A stretch of 64,000 nucleotides of DNA from S5-327 sp965116015 (GTDB lineage: Bacteria; Chloroflexota; Dehalococcoidia; Lucifugimonadales; Australimonadaceae). The notes under the pieces are model-generated. The model searched no databases, was not told the origin of the DNA, and was given only the letters and a program-made list of their open reading frames with translations. Below, piece after piece: positions 15,254 through 24,152 of the stretch; the first letter of the stretch is position 1, and the number at the start of each line of letters is the position of its first letter. Both the position numbers and the translations under genes were made by a program. The DNA lies in assembly GCA_965116015.1 (NCBI GenBank), contig OZ220477.1:992001-1056000 (forward strand), in the 5' to 3' direction.

Positions 15254-17677
15254 TCATACGAGCGCCGCCTCTGTGGCGCCGTCCCCGCCACGCTCACGGG
15301 GGGCGAATTCGTACGAGGCTACCGCCGAACTGGAGGCGAGACGACGCCATACCGCCTGCCGCAACGCTCCCGTGCCTTTCCCATGGACTATCCGCACGTT
15401 CGACAACCCTTGAGCGAGCGCAGCGTCCAGCCGCTGGTCGAGTATCTCCAGCGCCTCATGGACTCGCTCGCCGCGAAGGTCAATCTCCTCGCTGACGCGG
15501 GGCGATCCGCTTGGGTACGCCAAGCTGACGCTGGAGCGACTTCCCTTTTCAGGACCGGGCTCAGGCGCAAGCTCTCCTGCGCGGCGCACACGGGCGGCGT
15601 CCAGTTTCAGGCGCGCGGAGCCGACCTGCACTTCGACGCGGTCTGAGGCGTCCGCGTTCGAGAGCACGATGCCTGCGAGGCCGAACGAGCCGATCTCCAC
15701 GCTCTCGCCGGCGCGAAGTTCCGTCCGCCGGCGCGGGGGGCGCGCTTCCTTGCCGAACGACTTCGCGCGAACTATCCGTTGCGCCTCTTCGACATCGGCC
15801 GCCGCTTGCTCCAACACGCGCGGGGGAGGCGGAGCGCTGCGGAACGCCTGCCACTCCGCCGCCGATTCAGCCTGGCGCAGCTTCCCTTGCACGCGCTTCG
15901 CCTCCGCCAGCAGCTCCGCCCGCGCCTCCTCGACTACAGTAGCCTGCGCGGCTTCGAGATGCTCGATGCGCTTCTCAAGCTCGGCGGTAAGCCGGACGGC
16001 TTCGGCGCGCTGCGCTTCCGCCTCGTCGAGTTTCTCTCGAACGATGTGGCGCTCGCGCTGCATAGTTGCAAGGAGACTCTCCACATCCCGATGGCGCGGG
16101 TCGATGTAGCCCTGCGCCGCCGCGACGATATTCTTGTCGAGTCCGATGCGCGCGGCGATCTCCATTGCGTAGCTGCGCCCTGGGAGGCCCATCGTCAGTT
16201 TGTAGGTGGGCCGGAGCGTAACGGGGTGGAGCTCGACGCTTGCGTTCTCCACGTTGCCGCGCTCGTCGGCGAACCCAGCGAGCGAGCGATGGTGAGTCGT
16301 AGCTACTGTGGGCGAGCCTCTGTCCGCAAGCTCTGCGATTACTGCTTTGGCGAGCGCAGCGCCTTCCTCCGGGTCTGTTGATGCGCCGAGTTCGTCGAGC
16401 AGCACGAGCGAGCGCGGGGTCGCGTGCTCGAGCGTTCCGATGATTGCCGTTACGTGCGAGCTGAACGTGGAGACAGCGCGCTCGATGCTCTGCTGGTCGC
16501 CGATGTCGGCGTACACGCTATCGAACAGCGGGAGCCGCGCATCCGGCGAGCAGGGCAGCATCATGCCGCTCTGCCGCATAAGCGCCAGGAGGCCGAGCGT
16601 TTTGAGGGCGACGGTCTTGCCTCCGGTGTTCGGGCCGGTGATGACAAGGACGCTCACTGGCGGACGCAGCGCGAGCGACACTGGCGCGGCGCCGCGCAGC
16701 AGCGGATGCCGCGCCGCTACGATCTCCACGCTGTCGGCGCGCTCCGCGAGCGTTACGCCGTCGTACGTTCTGGCGTAGCGCGCCTTGGCGAGCGCCAGGT
16801 CGAGGCGGCCGGCGATGTCGAGGGCGCGGAGCGCTTCGGGGGCGCGGCGCGATACGCTTGCCGACAGCTGCCTGAGCGCGCGGAGCTCCTCGTCGCGCTG
16901 GGCGGCTTCCGCCTCGCGCCAGCTGTTCGTGCGCGCTACGTTGGAGAGCGGTTCGATGAAGAGCGTCGCGCCGGAGTCTGAAACGCCCTGAACGATGCCG
17001 GGAACCCTGCCCTTGAAATCGGCTTTGACGGGCACGACGAGGCGGTCGCCGCGCACGGTGAAGAGGCGGTCCTGCAGCGCCTCTGCGGCGGCGTCCGAGT
17101 CGATGACGGCCTGGATGCCGCCGGCGGCGGCATGGTAGGCGTCGCGGCTCTCCTTGCGTCGCTGGCGGAGCATCGGGGCGGCGGCGTCTTTCAGTTCGCC
17201 GATCGGAGTGAGTTTGGCGCGGATCTCGCGTTCGAGGGAGCGGAAGTCGGGGATGTTGCGCGCGAGGGAGCGCAGGAGCGGGGTTCTTCCGCGCTCCGCG
17301 CCGCCCAGCGCCTTTGCCTTCCGCGCGAGTTCGAGCGCGTCGGCGACAGCGATGAGTTCATCGCCTGCGAGCAGGCCATGCATCGCCGCGCGCTGGAGCA
17401 GGGGGCGCGGGTCGCGGGAGAGCGTGAGGTCGGGATGTCCGGAGCCGATGAGGAGGGACGCTTCGGCAGTCTCCTGCTGCATCTGAGCGACGGCGGGGCC
17501 GTCGTATGCGGGGGCGAGCGCGAGGGCGCGCTCCCGCGACATCGGCGTGCGGGCGTGCTCGGCGAGCGCCTCGCGGACTCTCGGGAGCTCCAGGAGTTCG
17601 AGCGAGCGTTCGCGCAGTTCTGCGCCGGACAGGGGGGCGGGCAAGGCATCGGGGACGTCGGTCATGCAATATCGCAT
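15254..17677 (-). CDS. mutS2: MutS2 family endonuclease/ATPase
   Basis: An 807-residue MutS2. It has the MutS-like core and ATPase with Walker A GPNTGGKTVALKTLG, Walker B LVLLDELGASTDPEEG, a long coiled-coil stretch near residues 520-620, and a C-terminal Smr nuclease domain (EIDLRGERVHEALEILDQRL, then VRIVHGKGTGALR). MutS2 proteins act in recombination control and in splitting collided ribosomes rather than in mismatch repair. The ATG at 17677 has GAGGCG just upstream; an ATG at 17665 is an alternative. Divergent from coaE. Confidence 0.95.
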   Translation of the reverse strand: MRYCMTDVPDALPAPLSGAELRERSLELLELPRVREALAEHARTPMSRERALALAPAYDGPAVAQMQQETAEASLLIGSGHPDLTLSRDPRPLLQRAAMHGLLAGDELIAVADALELARKAKALGGAERGRTPLLRSLARNIPDFRSLEREIRAKLTPIGELKDAAAPMLRQRRKESRDAYHAAAGGIQAVIDSDAAAEALQDRLFTVRGDRLVVPVKADFKGRVPGIVQGVSDSGATLFIEPLSNVARTNSWREAEAAQRDEELRALRQLSASVSRRAPEALRALDIAGRLDLALAKARYARTYDGVTLAERADSVEIVAARHPLLRGAAPVSLALRPPVSVLVITGPNTGGKTVALKTLGLLALMRQSGMMLPCSPDARLPLFDSVYADIGDQQSIERAVSTFSSHVTAIIGTLEHATPRSLVLLDELGASTDPEEGAALAKAVIAELADRGSPTVATTHHRSLAGFADERGNVENASVELHPVTLRPTYKLTMGLPGRSYAMEIAARIGLDKNIVAAAQGYIDPRHRDVESLLATMQRERHIVREKLDEAEAQRAEAVRLTAELEKRIEHLEAAQATVVEEARAELLAEAKRVQGKLRQAESAAEWQAFRSAPPPPRVLEQAAADVEEAQRIVRAKSFGKEARPPRRRTELRAGESVEIGSFGLAGIVLSNADASDRVEVQVGSARLKLDAARVRRAGELAPEPGPEKGSRSSVSLAYPSGSPRVSEEIDLRGERVHEALEILDQRLDAALAQGLSNVRIVHGKGTGALRQAVWRRLASSSAVASYEFAPRERGGDGATEAALV

Positions 17678-17775
17678 TGTACGCCTCGGTGTGCGCTCCT
17701 TTGCGGCTCATGCTAGACTGAAGCACTGCGCCGAGACCGGCAGGGCCTCTACGCAAATGAACACCCGGGGTTGCT

Positions 17776-18399
17776 GTGCGGGTTATCGGTCTCACTGGCG
17801 GCATCGGCGCTGGAAAGAGTGAAGCAGCGAGAGTCCTTGCAGGGCTTGGCGCCGTCATCATCGACGCGGACGCCGAGGGCCACCGGGCGTACGAGAAGGG
17901 GACTATCGGCTGGAGGCGGATCGTCGAAATCTTCAGCTCCGATTTGCTCGACGATGAGGGAGAGGTGGATCGCGGGAGGCTTGGCGATCTCGTGTTCGCC
18001 AGCCCTCAGGCGCTCGCCTGGCTGAACGCCGCTATCCACCCCCTGATCCGGCAGCGGATAAGCCGGGCCATCAGCGATCACCGGGGCGCCGGGCGCGATG
18101 TGGCGGTGGTCGACGCCGCGCTGCTCTACCAGGCAGGGTGGGACGACCTGACGGACGAGGTGTGGGCGGTGTCGTCGCCGCCGGCGGCTGTGGTTGAGCG
18201 GCTGAAGCGGCGCGGCTTGTCGCCGGACGACATCCGGCGGCGGTTGGAGACTCAGGGGCAGACTGAGCTCGTGCTGGCGCGAGCGGACGCGCTGATCGAC
18301 AACTCGGGGACGCTCGAAGATCTGAGCGAGCGCGTGCGGCGGTTGTGGGAAGAGAGAATTCTAGCGAAGGGCAGTGCAATCCATGGCGGAACAGATTAG
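17776..18399 (+). CDS. coaE: Dephospho-CoA kinase
   Basis: A 207-residue P-loop kinase catalysing the last step of CoA synthesis. The P-loop is GLTGGIGAGKSEAA, with DADAEGHRAY and VDAALLYQAGWDDLTDEVW also characteristic. The start is GTG at 17776. TGCTAGACT, an extended -10-like element, lies at about 17711-17719. The 3' end overlaps the next gene by 17 bp. CoA supply suits the CoA-heavy catabolic cluster at 26.4-31.2 kb. Confidence 0.93.
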   Translation: MRVIGLTGGIGAGKSEAARVLAGLGAVIIDADAEGHRAYEKGTIGWRRIVEIFSSDLLDDEGEVDRGRLGDLVFASPQALAWLNAAIHPLIRQRISRAISDHRGAGRDVAVVDAALLYQAGWDDLTDEVWAVSSPPAAVVERLKRRGLSPDDIRRRLETQGQTELVLARADALIDNSGTLEDLSERVRRLWEERILAKGSAIHGGTD

Positions 18400-19252
18400 C
18401 CAGCTTTATCAGCAGCACAACATTGAGGAGTATTTCGTCGAGACGGAGCCGTTCTATTTGGAGGTCGCCGACGAGGTGGACATCTTCGAGGCGGCGTACG
18501 CGCAACGCGTGCCGATTCTTCTGAAGGGCCCGACGGGCTCCGGGAAGACTCGCTTCGTGGAGTATATGTCGTGGCGGCTCAACGAATCGCGGCGCCGCGA
18601 CGGGCGGAGCCATCAGGTGTCGCCGCTTGTGACGGTGGCCTGTCACGAAGATCTTACGGCGAGCGACCTGGTAGGGCGCTACTTGCTGGAGCCGGAGGGG
18701 ACGCGTTGGATCGACGGGCCCCTTACGCGGGCGGTGAAGCACGGGGGCATCTGCTACCTTGACGAGGTGGTGGAGGCGCGGAAGGACACGACGGTGCTCA
18801 TCCACCCGCTGTCCGACCACCGTCGGCTGCTTCACATCGAGAAGATCGGGCAGGTGCTGGAGTCGCATCCGAATTTCCTGCTGGTCATCTCGTACAACCC
18901 TGGCTATCAGAGCGCGCTGAAAGACCTGAAGCACTCCACGCGGCAGCGGTTCGTGGCGATCGAGTTCGATTTCCCGCCGCGCGATCTGGAGGGGCCGATC
19001 ATCGAGCGCGAGAGCGGGGTGGACCGGGTGTCTGCGCAGCAGCTGGCGCTGCTTGGCGAAAAGGTGCGGAACCTCGTTGGGCAGGGGCTGCAGGAGGGGG
19101 TGAGCACGCGATTGCTCATCTACGCCGGCAAGCTCATCGAGCATGGCATTGCTCCGCGGCGGGCGTGCGAGGTTGCGGTGGTATGGGGGCTCACCGACGA
19201 CCGCGATGTTCAAAGCAGCGTGATGGAGATTGTTACGTCGATCTTCCCGTAG
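18383..19252 (+). CDS. MoxR-type AAA+ ATPase of the CbbQ/NirQ/NorQ family
   Basis: An AAA+ ATPase of 289 residues from the ATG at 18383 (GTG at 18374 is an alternative). Walker A is GPTGSGKT at about residues 49-56, and Walker B is GGICYLDEVVEARKDT. The sequence GPLTRAVKHGG and the second region of homology LKHSTRQRF match the CbbQ/NorQ group. Such ATPases pair with a VWA protein (CbbO/NorD) to activate or load metal into a target enzyme such as Rubisco or nitric oxide reductase. The VWA partner lies two genes downstream; no Rubisco or NO-reductase gene is in the window. Confidence 0.92.
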   Translation: MAEQISQLYQQHNIEEYFVETEPFYLEVADEVDIFEAAYAQRVPILLKGPTGSGKTRFVEYMSWRLNESRRRDGRSHQVSPLVTVACHEDLTASDLVGRYLLEPEGTRWIDGPLTRAVKHGGICYLDEVVEARKDTTVLIHPLSDHRRLLHIEKIGQVLESHPNFLLVISYNPGYQSALKDLKHSTRQRFVAIEFDFPPRDLEGPIIERESGVDRVSAQQLALLGEKVRNLVGQGLQEGVSTRLLIYAGKLIEHGIAPRRACEVAVVWGLTDDRDVQSSVMEIVTSIFP

Positions 19253-19261
19253 GGCACTCTC

Positions 19262-19918
19262 GTGAAACACACTGCTTTGCAGACTGCCGCTATCCCGACG
19301 CACGCGTCCGCGCTGCTTGCCGGAATCCGGCAGGCGCTGTCCGGGCGGGAGCCGTTGTGCGAGGCGGTCGACGGCGCTACGCCTGCGGCTGTGCTCGTTC
19401 CGCTTCAGTATCACGACGGCGACTGGCATATAGCGCTGCACATCCGCTCTCAGCACGTGGGGCAGCATCAGGGCGAGATTGCCTTTCCGGGGGGGAAGCT
19501 TGAGCGCGGCGATGTGGATATGCTGGCCTGCGCGCTCCGCGAGACGTGGGAAGAGATGGGAATCCGGCCGGAGGATGTCGATGTGCTCGGGCCGCTCGAC
19601 GCGATTCTGACGCGAACGAACTTCCTTGTTTGGCCGATCGTGGGGGTTGTCCCCTACCCTTACGCGTACCAGGTGGACGAGGGGGAGGTAGCTGAGGTTA
19701 TCGAGGTTCCGCTGTCGCACCTGCTGAGCGAGTCTGCGTCGAGGCGCGAGGCGCGGCTGGGGCTTGATGGGGAGCTTGTCGAGCGGGTGGCGTACGTTCA
19801 CGGGGAGCATCTCGTGTTCGGGGCAACGGCATGGATACTTGCGCAATTGGTTGAACTGGCGGCGGAACTGGCGCAGGAGCTTGCGCGCGCAGGCGGGCTG
19901 GTCGCCGCCCGCGAATAA
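19262..19918 (+). CDS. Nudix hydrolase, CoA-pyrophosphatase (NudL) type
   Basis: A 218-residue Nudix protein. The stretch QHQGEIAFPGGKLERGD followed by ALRETWEEMGI matches the NudL/UPF0035 variant of the Nudix box, in which the first Glu position is changed. Members cleave CoA and its derivatives to phosphopantetheine and 3',5'-ADP. Sitting between a CbbQ-like ATPase and its VWA partner is unusual. The coaE gene two genes upstream makes a CoA-related role plausible. Confidence 0.88.
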   Translation: MKHTALQTAAIPTHASALLAGIRQALSGREPLCEAVDGATPAAVLVPLQYHDGDWHIALHIRSQHVGQHQGEIAFPGGKLERGDVDMLACALRETWEEMGIRPEDVDVLGPLDAILTRTNFLVWPIVGVVPYPYAYQVDEGEVAEVIEVPLSHLLSESASRREARLGLDGELVERVAYVHGEHLVFGATAWILAQLVELAAELAQELARAGGLVAARE

Positions 19919-19927
19919 GGAGCCTAT

Positions 19928-22900
19928 GTGACGGACGAGCACGACGCCATCATTGCAGAGCTGGGGAAGCACCCGTCGGCGCTCCTGTCGGCGTACGAGC
20001 AGGCCGCTGATTCGGTGGCCGGAGTGGTGGGGCCGGCTCCCGCGCTCCGCTGGGCGCAGGAGGGGGTTCGGATCGCGCAGCAGGGTCCGCGGGCCTGGGA
20101 GGCGGCGACCGAGTATTTCAAGGCGTCGCCGGAGGTTGTGAACGTCATCGGTTTCACGCAGCTCGAGCGGTGGGTGGAGAGCGGCATTGAGCTGACCGCG
20201 GACGCGCCGGTGATTGCGGCGTCGTTCTTCCGTGCGAGTCCGCGCGTGCTGCCGACGCTTGCACCGCGGCACATTGCTGGCTGGGCGTCGCTCGGCCGCA
20301 AGCTCTCGAGGGGGACGTGGAAGTCGTCGAGCCTGGCGGCTCGCTTCTTCGATGTGAGCGACGATCTTGTGCAGCAGGTGAGCTTTCACGAGATGCAGCT
20401 GTTCGTTGCGCTCGTGCAGACGCTGGCGAACCGGTCGTACGATCTTGCGGCGGAGGCTCTCGTGCTGGGGCAGCGGGTGCTGCCTTCGGTGTCGGAGCGA
20501 GAGGAGCTTATATCGCTGGCGACGGCGCTGGCGGAGACGAGCTGGCGAGAGGTTCGGGGGTCGTTCGAGGCGGCGTCGCGCGTGACGTCCAGCCTCGACC
20601 GGCGTCTGCGTCCTCGCTACTTTGCGCTTGCTGAGCGGCTTGCCCGGCAGGGGCTTGGGAACGTGTCGGGATTTATGGTGGAGAGCGCGCAGGCGCTCGC
20701 CCGAATCCCGCAGGAGCAGCAGGCGGCTGTGCTGGAGCGGGCGGAGGATCTTGCGGGCGCTTCGGCTGAGGCTGTGAGCGCGTTCCTCCGGACTGCTCCA
20801 CAGGTGCTCGAGCGGATCAGTCCCGCGCAGCTCGATACGTGGTTCCAGCGCGGGGTCGAGCACTTGCGGGAGAACGTTGACGGAGGGGTGGCGTACTTCA
20901 AGCTGGAGTCTGCGCGCGCGGAGGCGCTCATCGATCAGCTTTCGTCGAGCATCGAGCTCGAGAAGGTGCAGGGTCTGCTGCATATGTACGCCAACGCGCT
21001 CGCCGGGACGGACGTGGAGCTGCACGCAGCCGACGACATCACTCACCGCAACATTGGCTGGGTGCATGTTGAGCTTGCCACGACCGACGGGAAGAGCGTG
21101 TTCTTGCCGAAGACTGTGGATCTGCGGGAGACGAAGCGGGAGAACTTCGCGTGGCTCAAGGTTGTCGCCACGCATCAGGTTGGGCATCTGGAGTTCGAGA
21201 GCTTCAAGTTCGATTTCCATTCGGAGTCCAGCAGCTTCGCCGACTACCGGCAGGGGCTTGCCGAGGGACTGGGGGCGAAGCCGGGGTCTACGGAGATAGC
21301 TTCGTTCTTCGACATCTTCCCCACGCGGGCGATGGCCGCCGACCTCTTCTCGATCGTGGAGGACGCGCGGATCGATCATCAGCTCACGGCCCAGTACAGG
21401 GGAATCGCTCCCGACTATGCGCAGGTGCAGGGGGAGGCGCTCGCGAACCGGGGGCCGATCGAGTTGATGCCCGCGCAGCAGGCGCTGATCGAGATGCTCA
21501 TCCGGATCAGCCTGGGGGAGGAGTCGAACGTTCGCGCGCCCTCCAAGTTCGTGCGGCAAGCCGAGCAGCTTGCTGGTTTGCTGAAGGCTGTGCGGAGCAG
21601 GGACGCCAACGTGCAGGACTCGGCGGAGGCGGCGCTGCGGATGTACTACGCGCTGTCGCAGGTTCCCAATGAGATTGTGCCGCTGGACGACTGGGAGAGC
21701 GTTGATCTTTCGAGGGCGCAGTTCGAGGAGCCGGAGCTTCAGGAGATTATCGACCAGCTCCGGGCGGAGGCTGAGCAGTCGGAGGAGGAGGCGTCCGGGG
21801 ACGATTATGAGTCGCCGGAGGATGTTGAATATCGCGGGGACTTCAAGCCGGAGATGGTGCAGCTGCTGGCGCAGATGCGGGGTCAGCCGGAGCCGGGGGA
21901 CGACGAGGGAGCGGAGGGGGCTCAGGGGATCTCGCAGGCCGAGCTTGAGCAGGCGCTGCGGGATTCGACTGAGGTTGATCTGGGAGACGACGCCGAGGTT
22001 ACGACGGTGGCAGCGAATATGATGAAGGAGATGGGAGCGGACGCGCCGCAGAATCCGGCTGGGTCGGGATACAACCAGATTCCGCATGTGGATGAGGATG
22101 GGGGGCCTCTGGAGGCTCGGGAGCCGCGCTCGTACGTTTACGACGAGTGGGACTTCCGGGCGAACGATTATCGTCCGCGGTGGTGCGTTGTGCAGGAGCG
22201 GGTCGCGGTGGCGGGGGAGCCGGAGTTCTACAGCGAGACGCTGCATGCTTATGCGGGTTTGGTGGATCAGATCAAGCGGCAGTTCGAGTCTGTTCGTCCT
22301 GAGATGTACCGCAAGATGAAGCGGTTGCCGGAGGGGGAGGATATCGATATCGACGCGGGGATCGAGGCGCTGATTGATCTGCGGAACAAGATGACGCCGG
22401 ACGAGCGGATTTATTGGCGGCGCAATAAGGATGAGCGGGATGTTGGGGTTGTTTTCCTGCTTGATATGAGCGCGTCGACTGCGGAGGCGGTGGAGGAGAG
22501 TTCAAGGGACGCCGACTGGAGCGCGCCGGGGGATCCGGTGGCGTACACGGCGTGGCTGCGGGCGCGTCGGGGGGAGGCGGGGCGTCGCCCCTACAAGCGG
22601 ATCATCGATGTGGAGAAGGAGTCGATGGCGCTGCTGATGAACGCGCTGGAGACGATTGGGGATCGGTATGGGGTTTACGGGTTTTCGGGGTTCGGACGTG
22701 AGAATGTTGAGTTCTATGTGATTAAAGAGGTTGAGGAGCGTCTTACGGACAGGGTGAAGCGGCGGCTGGACAAAGTTGCGCCTCTGCACGCTACGCGGAT
22801 GGGGCCGGCGATCCGTCATGCGACGACGAAGCTGGCGCACATCGACGCGAAGACGAAGTTCATGTTCGTTATCAGCGATGGGCGTCCGCAGGATCGCGGG

Positions 22901-23122
22901 TACTCGCGGGAGGGAGTGGAGAAGGAGTACGCGGTGCAGGATACGCGTATGGCGCTTATGGAAGCGCGGCAGTACGACATTACTCCTTTCTGTCTCACCG
23001 TGGACCGGAACGGGCACGACTACCTGCGCACGATGACGGGCGATCTGAATTATGAGGTTCTGCCCGACATTCTTGAGCTTCCGCGGCGGCTGCCGCAGCT
23101 CTACAAGAAGATCACGCTGTAA
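19928..23122 (+). CDS. Giant VWA-domain protein, CbbO/NorD type
   Basis: A 1064-residue protein with a C-terminal von Willebrand factor A domain. The MIDAS motif LLDMSAST is near residue 846, followed by the NorD-like FGRENVEFYVIKEVEE and FVISDGRPQDRGYS. The N-terminal part is alpha-helical, with about twelve similar 30-residue segments that look like a solenoid. A strongly acidic region follows at about 610-690. GTG start at 19928 with AAGGAG 7 nt before it. It is longer than typical NorD or CbbO. It should work with the AAA+ ATPase at 18383-19252 as a metal- or conformation-activating pair; the client enzyme is unknown. Confidence 0.9.
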   Translation: MTDEHDAIIAELGKHPSALLSAYEQAADSVAGVVGPAPALRWAQEGVRIAQQGPRAWEAATEYFKASPEVVNVIGFTQLERWVESGIELTADAPVIAASFFRASPRVLPTLAPRHIAGWASLGRKLSRGTWKSSSLAARFFDVSDDLVQQVSFHEMQLFVALVQTLANRSYDLAAEALVLGQRVLPSVSEREELISLATALAETSWREVRGSFEAASRVTSSLDRRLRPRYFALAERLARQGLGNVSGFMVESAQALARIPQEQQAAVLERAEDLAGASAEAVSAFLRTAPQVLERISPAQLDTWFQRGVEHLRENVDGGVAYFKLESARAEALIDQLSSSIELEKVQGLLHMYANALAGTDVELHAADDITHRNIGWVHVELATTDGKSVFLPKTVDLRETKRENFAWLKVVATHQVGHLEFESFKFDFHSESSSFADYRQGLAEGLGAKPGSTEIASFFDIFPTRAMAADLFSIVEDARIDHQLTAQYRGIAPDYAQVQGEALANRGPIELMPAQQALIEMLIRISLGEESNVRAPSKFVRQAEQLAGLLKAVRSRDANVQDSAEAALRMYYALSQVPNEIVPLDDWESVDLSRAQFEEPELQEIIDQLRAEAEQSEEEASGDDYESPEDVEYRGDFKPEMVQLLAQMRGQPEPGDDEGAEGAQGISQAELEQALRDSTEVDLGDDAEVTTVAANMMKEMGADAPQNPAGSGYNQIPHVDEDGGPLEAREPRSYVYDEWDFRANDYRPRWCVVQERVAVAGEPEFYSETLHAYAGLVDQIKRQFESVRPEMYRKMKRLPEGEDIDIDAGIEALIDLRNKMTPDERIYWRRNKDERDVGVVFLLDMSASTAEAVEESSRDADWSAPGDPVAYTAWLRARRGEAGRRPYKRIIDVEKESMALLMNALETIGDRYGVYGFSGFGRENVEFYVIKEVEERLTDRVKRRLDKVAPLHATRMGPAIRHATTKLAHIDAKTKFMFVISDGRPQDRGYSREGVEKEYAVQDTRMALMEARQYDITPFCLTVDRNGHDYLRTMTGDLNYEVLPDILELPRRLPQLYKKITL

Positions 23123-23168
23123 GGGTCGCTAAGGGTCCCGAGGGGCGCAGGCGGGCTCCCGGTTGGGG

Positions 23169-24122
23169 CTAGCGGCGGTCTTGGCGGGGGGCGGAGCGTT
23201 CGCGGACGGTGATTGCGCCGTCGTTGCCGAGCGATTCGTGGAAGGCTACGCGGGTGCGCTTGCCGCCATGAATCTGGGGTTCGCGAGCGAGTTTCTCACG
23301 CAGTAGTTCGAGGGGGCCGCCCGGTTCGCAGAGCTCCGGCGGCAAGCCGAGCACGTCGACGAGGAGGCGGCGGTCTAGCTCTGCGCGCGATGGGTCTTCG
23401 TCGATTTGGTCGAAGGGGAGGAAGCGGAGTTCGGCCATCGCTTCGAATGCGGCTTTTGCAGCGGCGTGCTGCTCGGCAGTGAGGGTTCGCGTGTCGAGGG
23501 CGGGGATGTTGGGGATTCCGGTGACTGTGATGCTTCCCCTACCCGACTGGGTTTTGTTCGCCGCCCACCAGTGCATCAGGAGTCCCAGGGTGGAGTTGCA
23601 CCAGAGGGCGAACGCGTACTCGTGATCAGGATCGTCGAAGATGATCGATGGCCACGCTCTGCCTCCGAGACATCGGCGCTCGGTCATCGCGACGATAAGG
23701 GACTGCGAGTTGAACCGCAGGTCGGCGTTGTAGTGGGCTCGGGTGGCGGTGTCCCATATTTTGGAGACGGCCTCGCTGTCGACGGGGAGTCCGTCGGAAT
23801 CCGGTTCGACGGTCAGGCGGCGCTCGCGTTTGTTGTCGTGCGCCCAGAGGACGGGATAGGTGGGGGCGGGAGATTGGAGCGGGCGTACCCGGAAAGCTCC
23901 TCGCGGCGTGTTCGTAGGGCTACCGATCAGGCGATGGACGGGGCCTGTCCTAGCGATTGCGGAGATGGGGACGATGGGGAGGTGAATATGGGTAGTTCCG
24001 AGGCGGGCGAAGTGGGTTAGCTGTCCGCGAGCGAGGTTGAATGCGGCCTGCGCCAGAGCGCAGTCGGCGATGCCGACGAATTGCCAGGGGCCGTCGGGTG
24101 GGAGCGGCGCAGAAACGACCGC
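23169..24122 (-). CDS. C-terminal part of R-M methylase, in frame after an amber stop
   Basis: Following the TAG at 24125-24123 the same frame stays open for 317 more codons to 23169. It reads PDGPWQFVGIADCALAQAAF, then NADLRFNSQSLIVAMTERR and WPSIIFDDPDHEYAFALWCN, then a tail rich in Leu and Arg. This resembles the target-recognition and C-terminal region of type I/IIG methylases (a 'splendid-isolation' NP..WQFVG style), so it is the continuation of the gene at 24123-26261. If expressed alone the best internal ATG is at 23687 (MTERRCLGG). Full length without the stop would be about 1030 residues. Confidence 0.7.
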   Translation of the reverse strand, partial: AVVSAPLPPDGPWQFVGIADCALAQAAFNLARGQLTHFARLGTTHIHLPIVPISAIARTGPVHRLIGSPTNTPRGAFRVRPLQSPAPTYPVLWAHDNKRERRLTVEPDSDGLPVDSEAVSKIWDTATRAHYNADLRFNSQSLIVAMTERRCLGGRAWPSIIFDDPDHEYAFALWCNSTLGLLMHWWAANKTQSGRGSITVTGIPNIPALDTRTLTAEQHAAAKAAFEAMAELRFLPFDQIDEDPSRAELDRRLLVDVLGLPPELCEPGGPLELLREKLAREPQIHGGKRTRVAFHESLGNDGAITVRERSAPRQDRR

Positions 24123-24152
24123 CTACGGTGCGGTCGTTTCTGCGCCGCTCCC
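24100..24152. repeat. Perfect 23-bp inverted repeat with the amber codon in its 7-nt loop
   Basis: Arms 24100-24122 and 24130-24152 are exact reverse complements; the loop is CTACGGT (plus strand), read ACCGTAG on the coding strand. Both arms code for protein. In the present orientation the coding strand reads GCA-CCG-TAG; with the loop flipped it reads GCC-TAC-GGT and the stop is gone. Confidence 0.95.

Noticed and set aside
18071..22246. A 1391-codon open frame on the minus strand
   Set aside because: It lies antisense to coaE, the ATPase, Nudix and VWA genes and is very rich in Arg, Pro, Leu and His, as expected from the reverse of high-GC genes. No domain is recognisable.
24123..24125. 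TAG read as pyrrolysine or as a globally reassigned sense codon
   Set aside because: TAG ends many normal genes in the window (for example at 8995, 27660 and 31209), and no Pyl gene is seen. The hairpin-loop placement needs another explanation.
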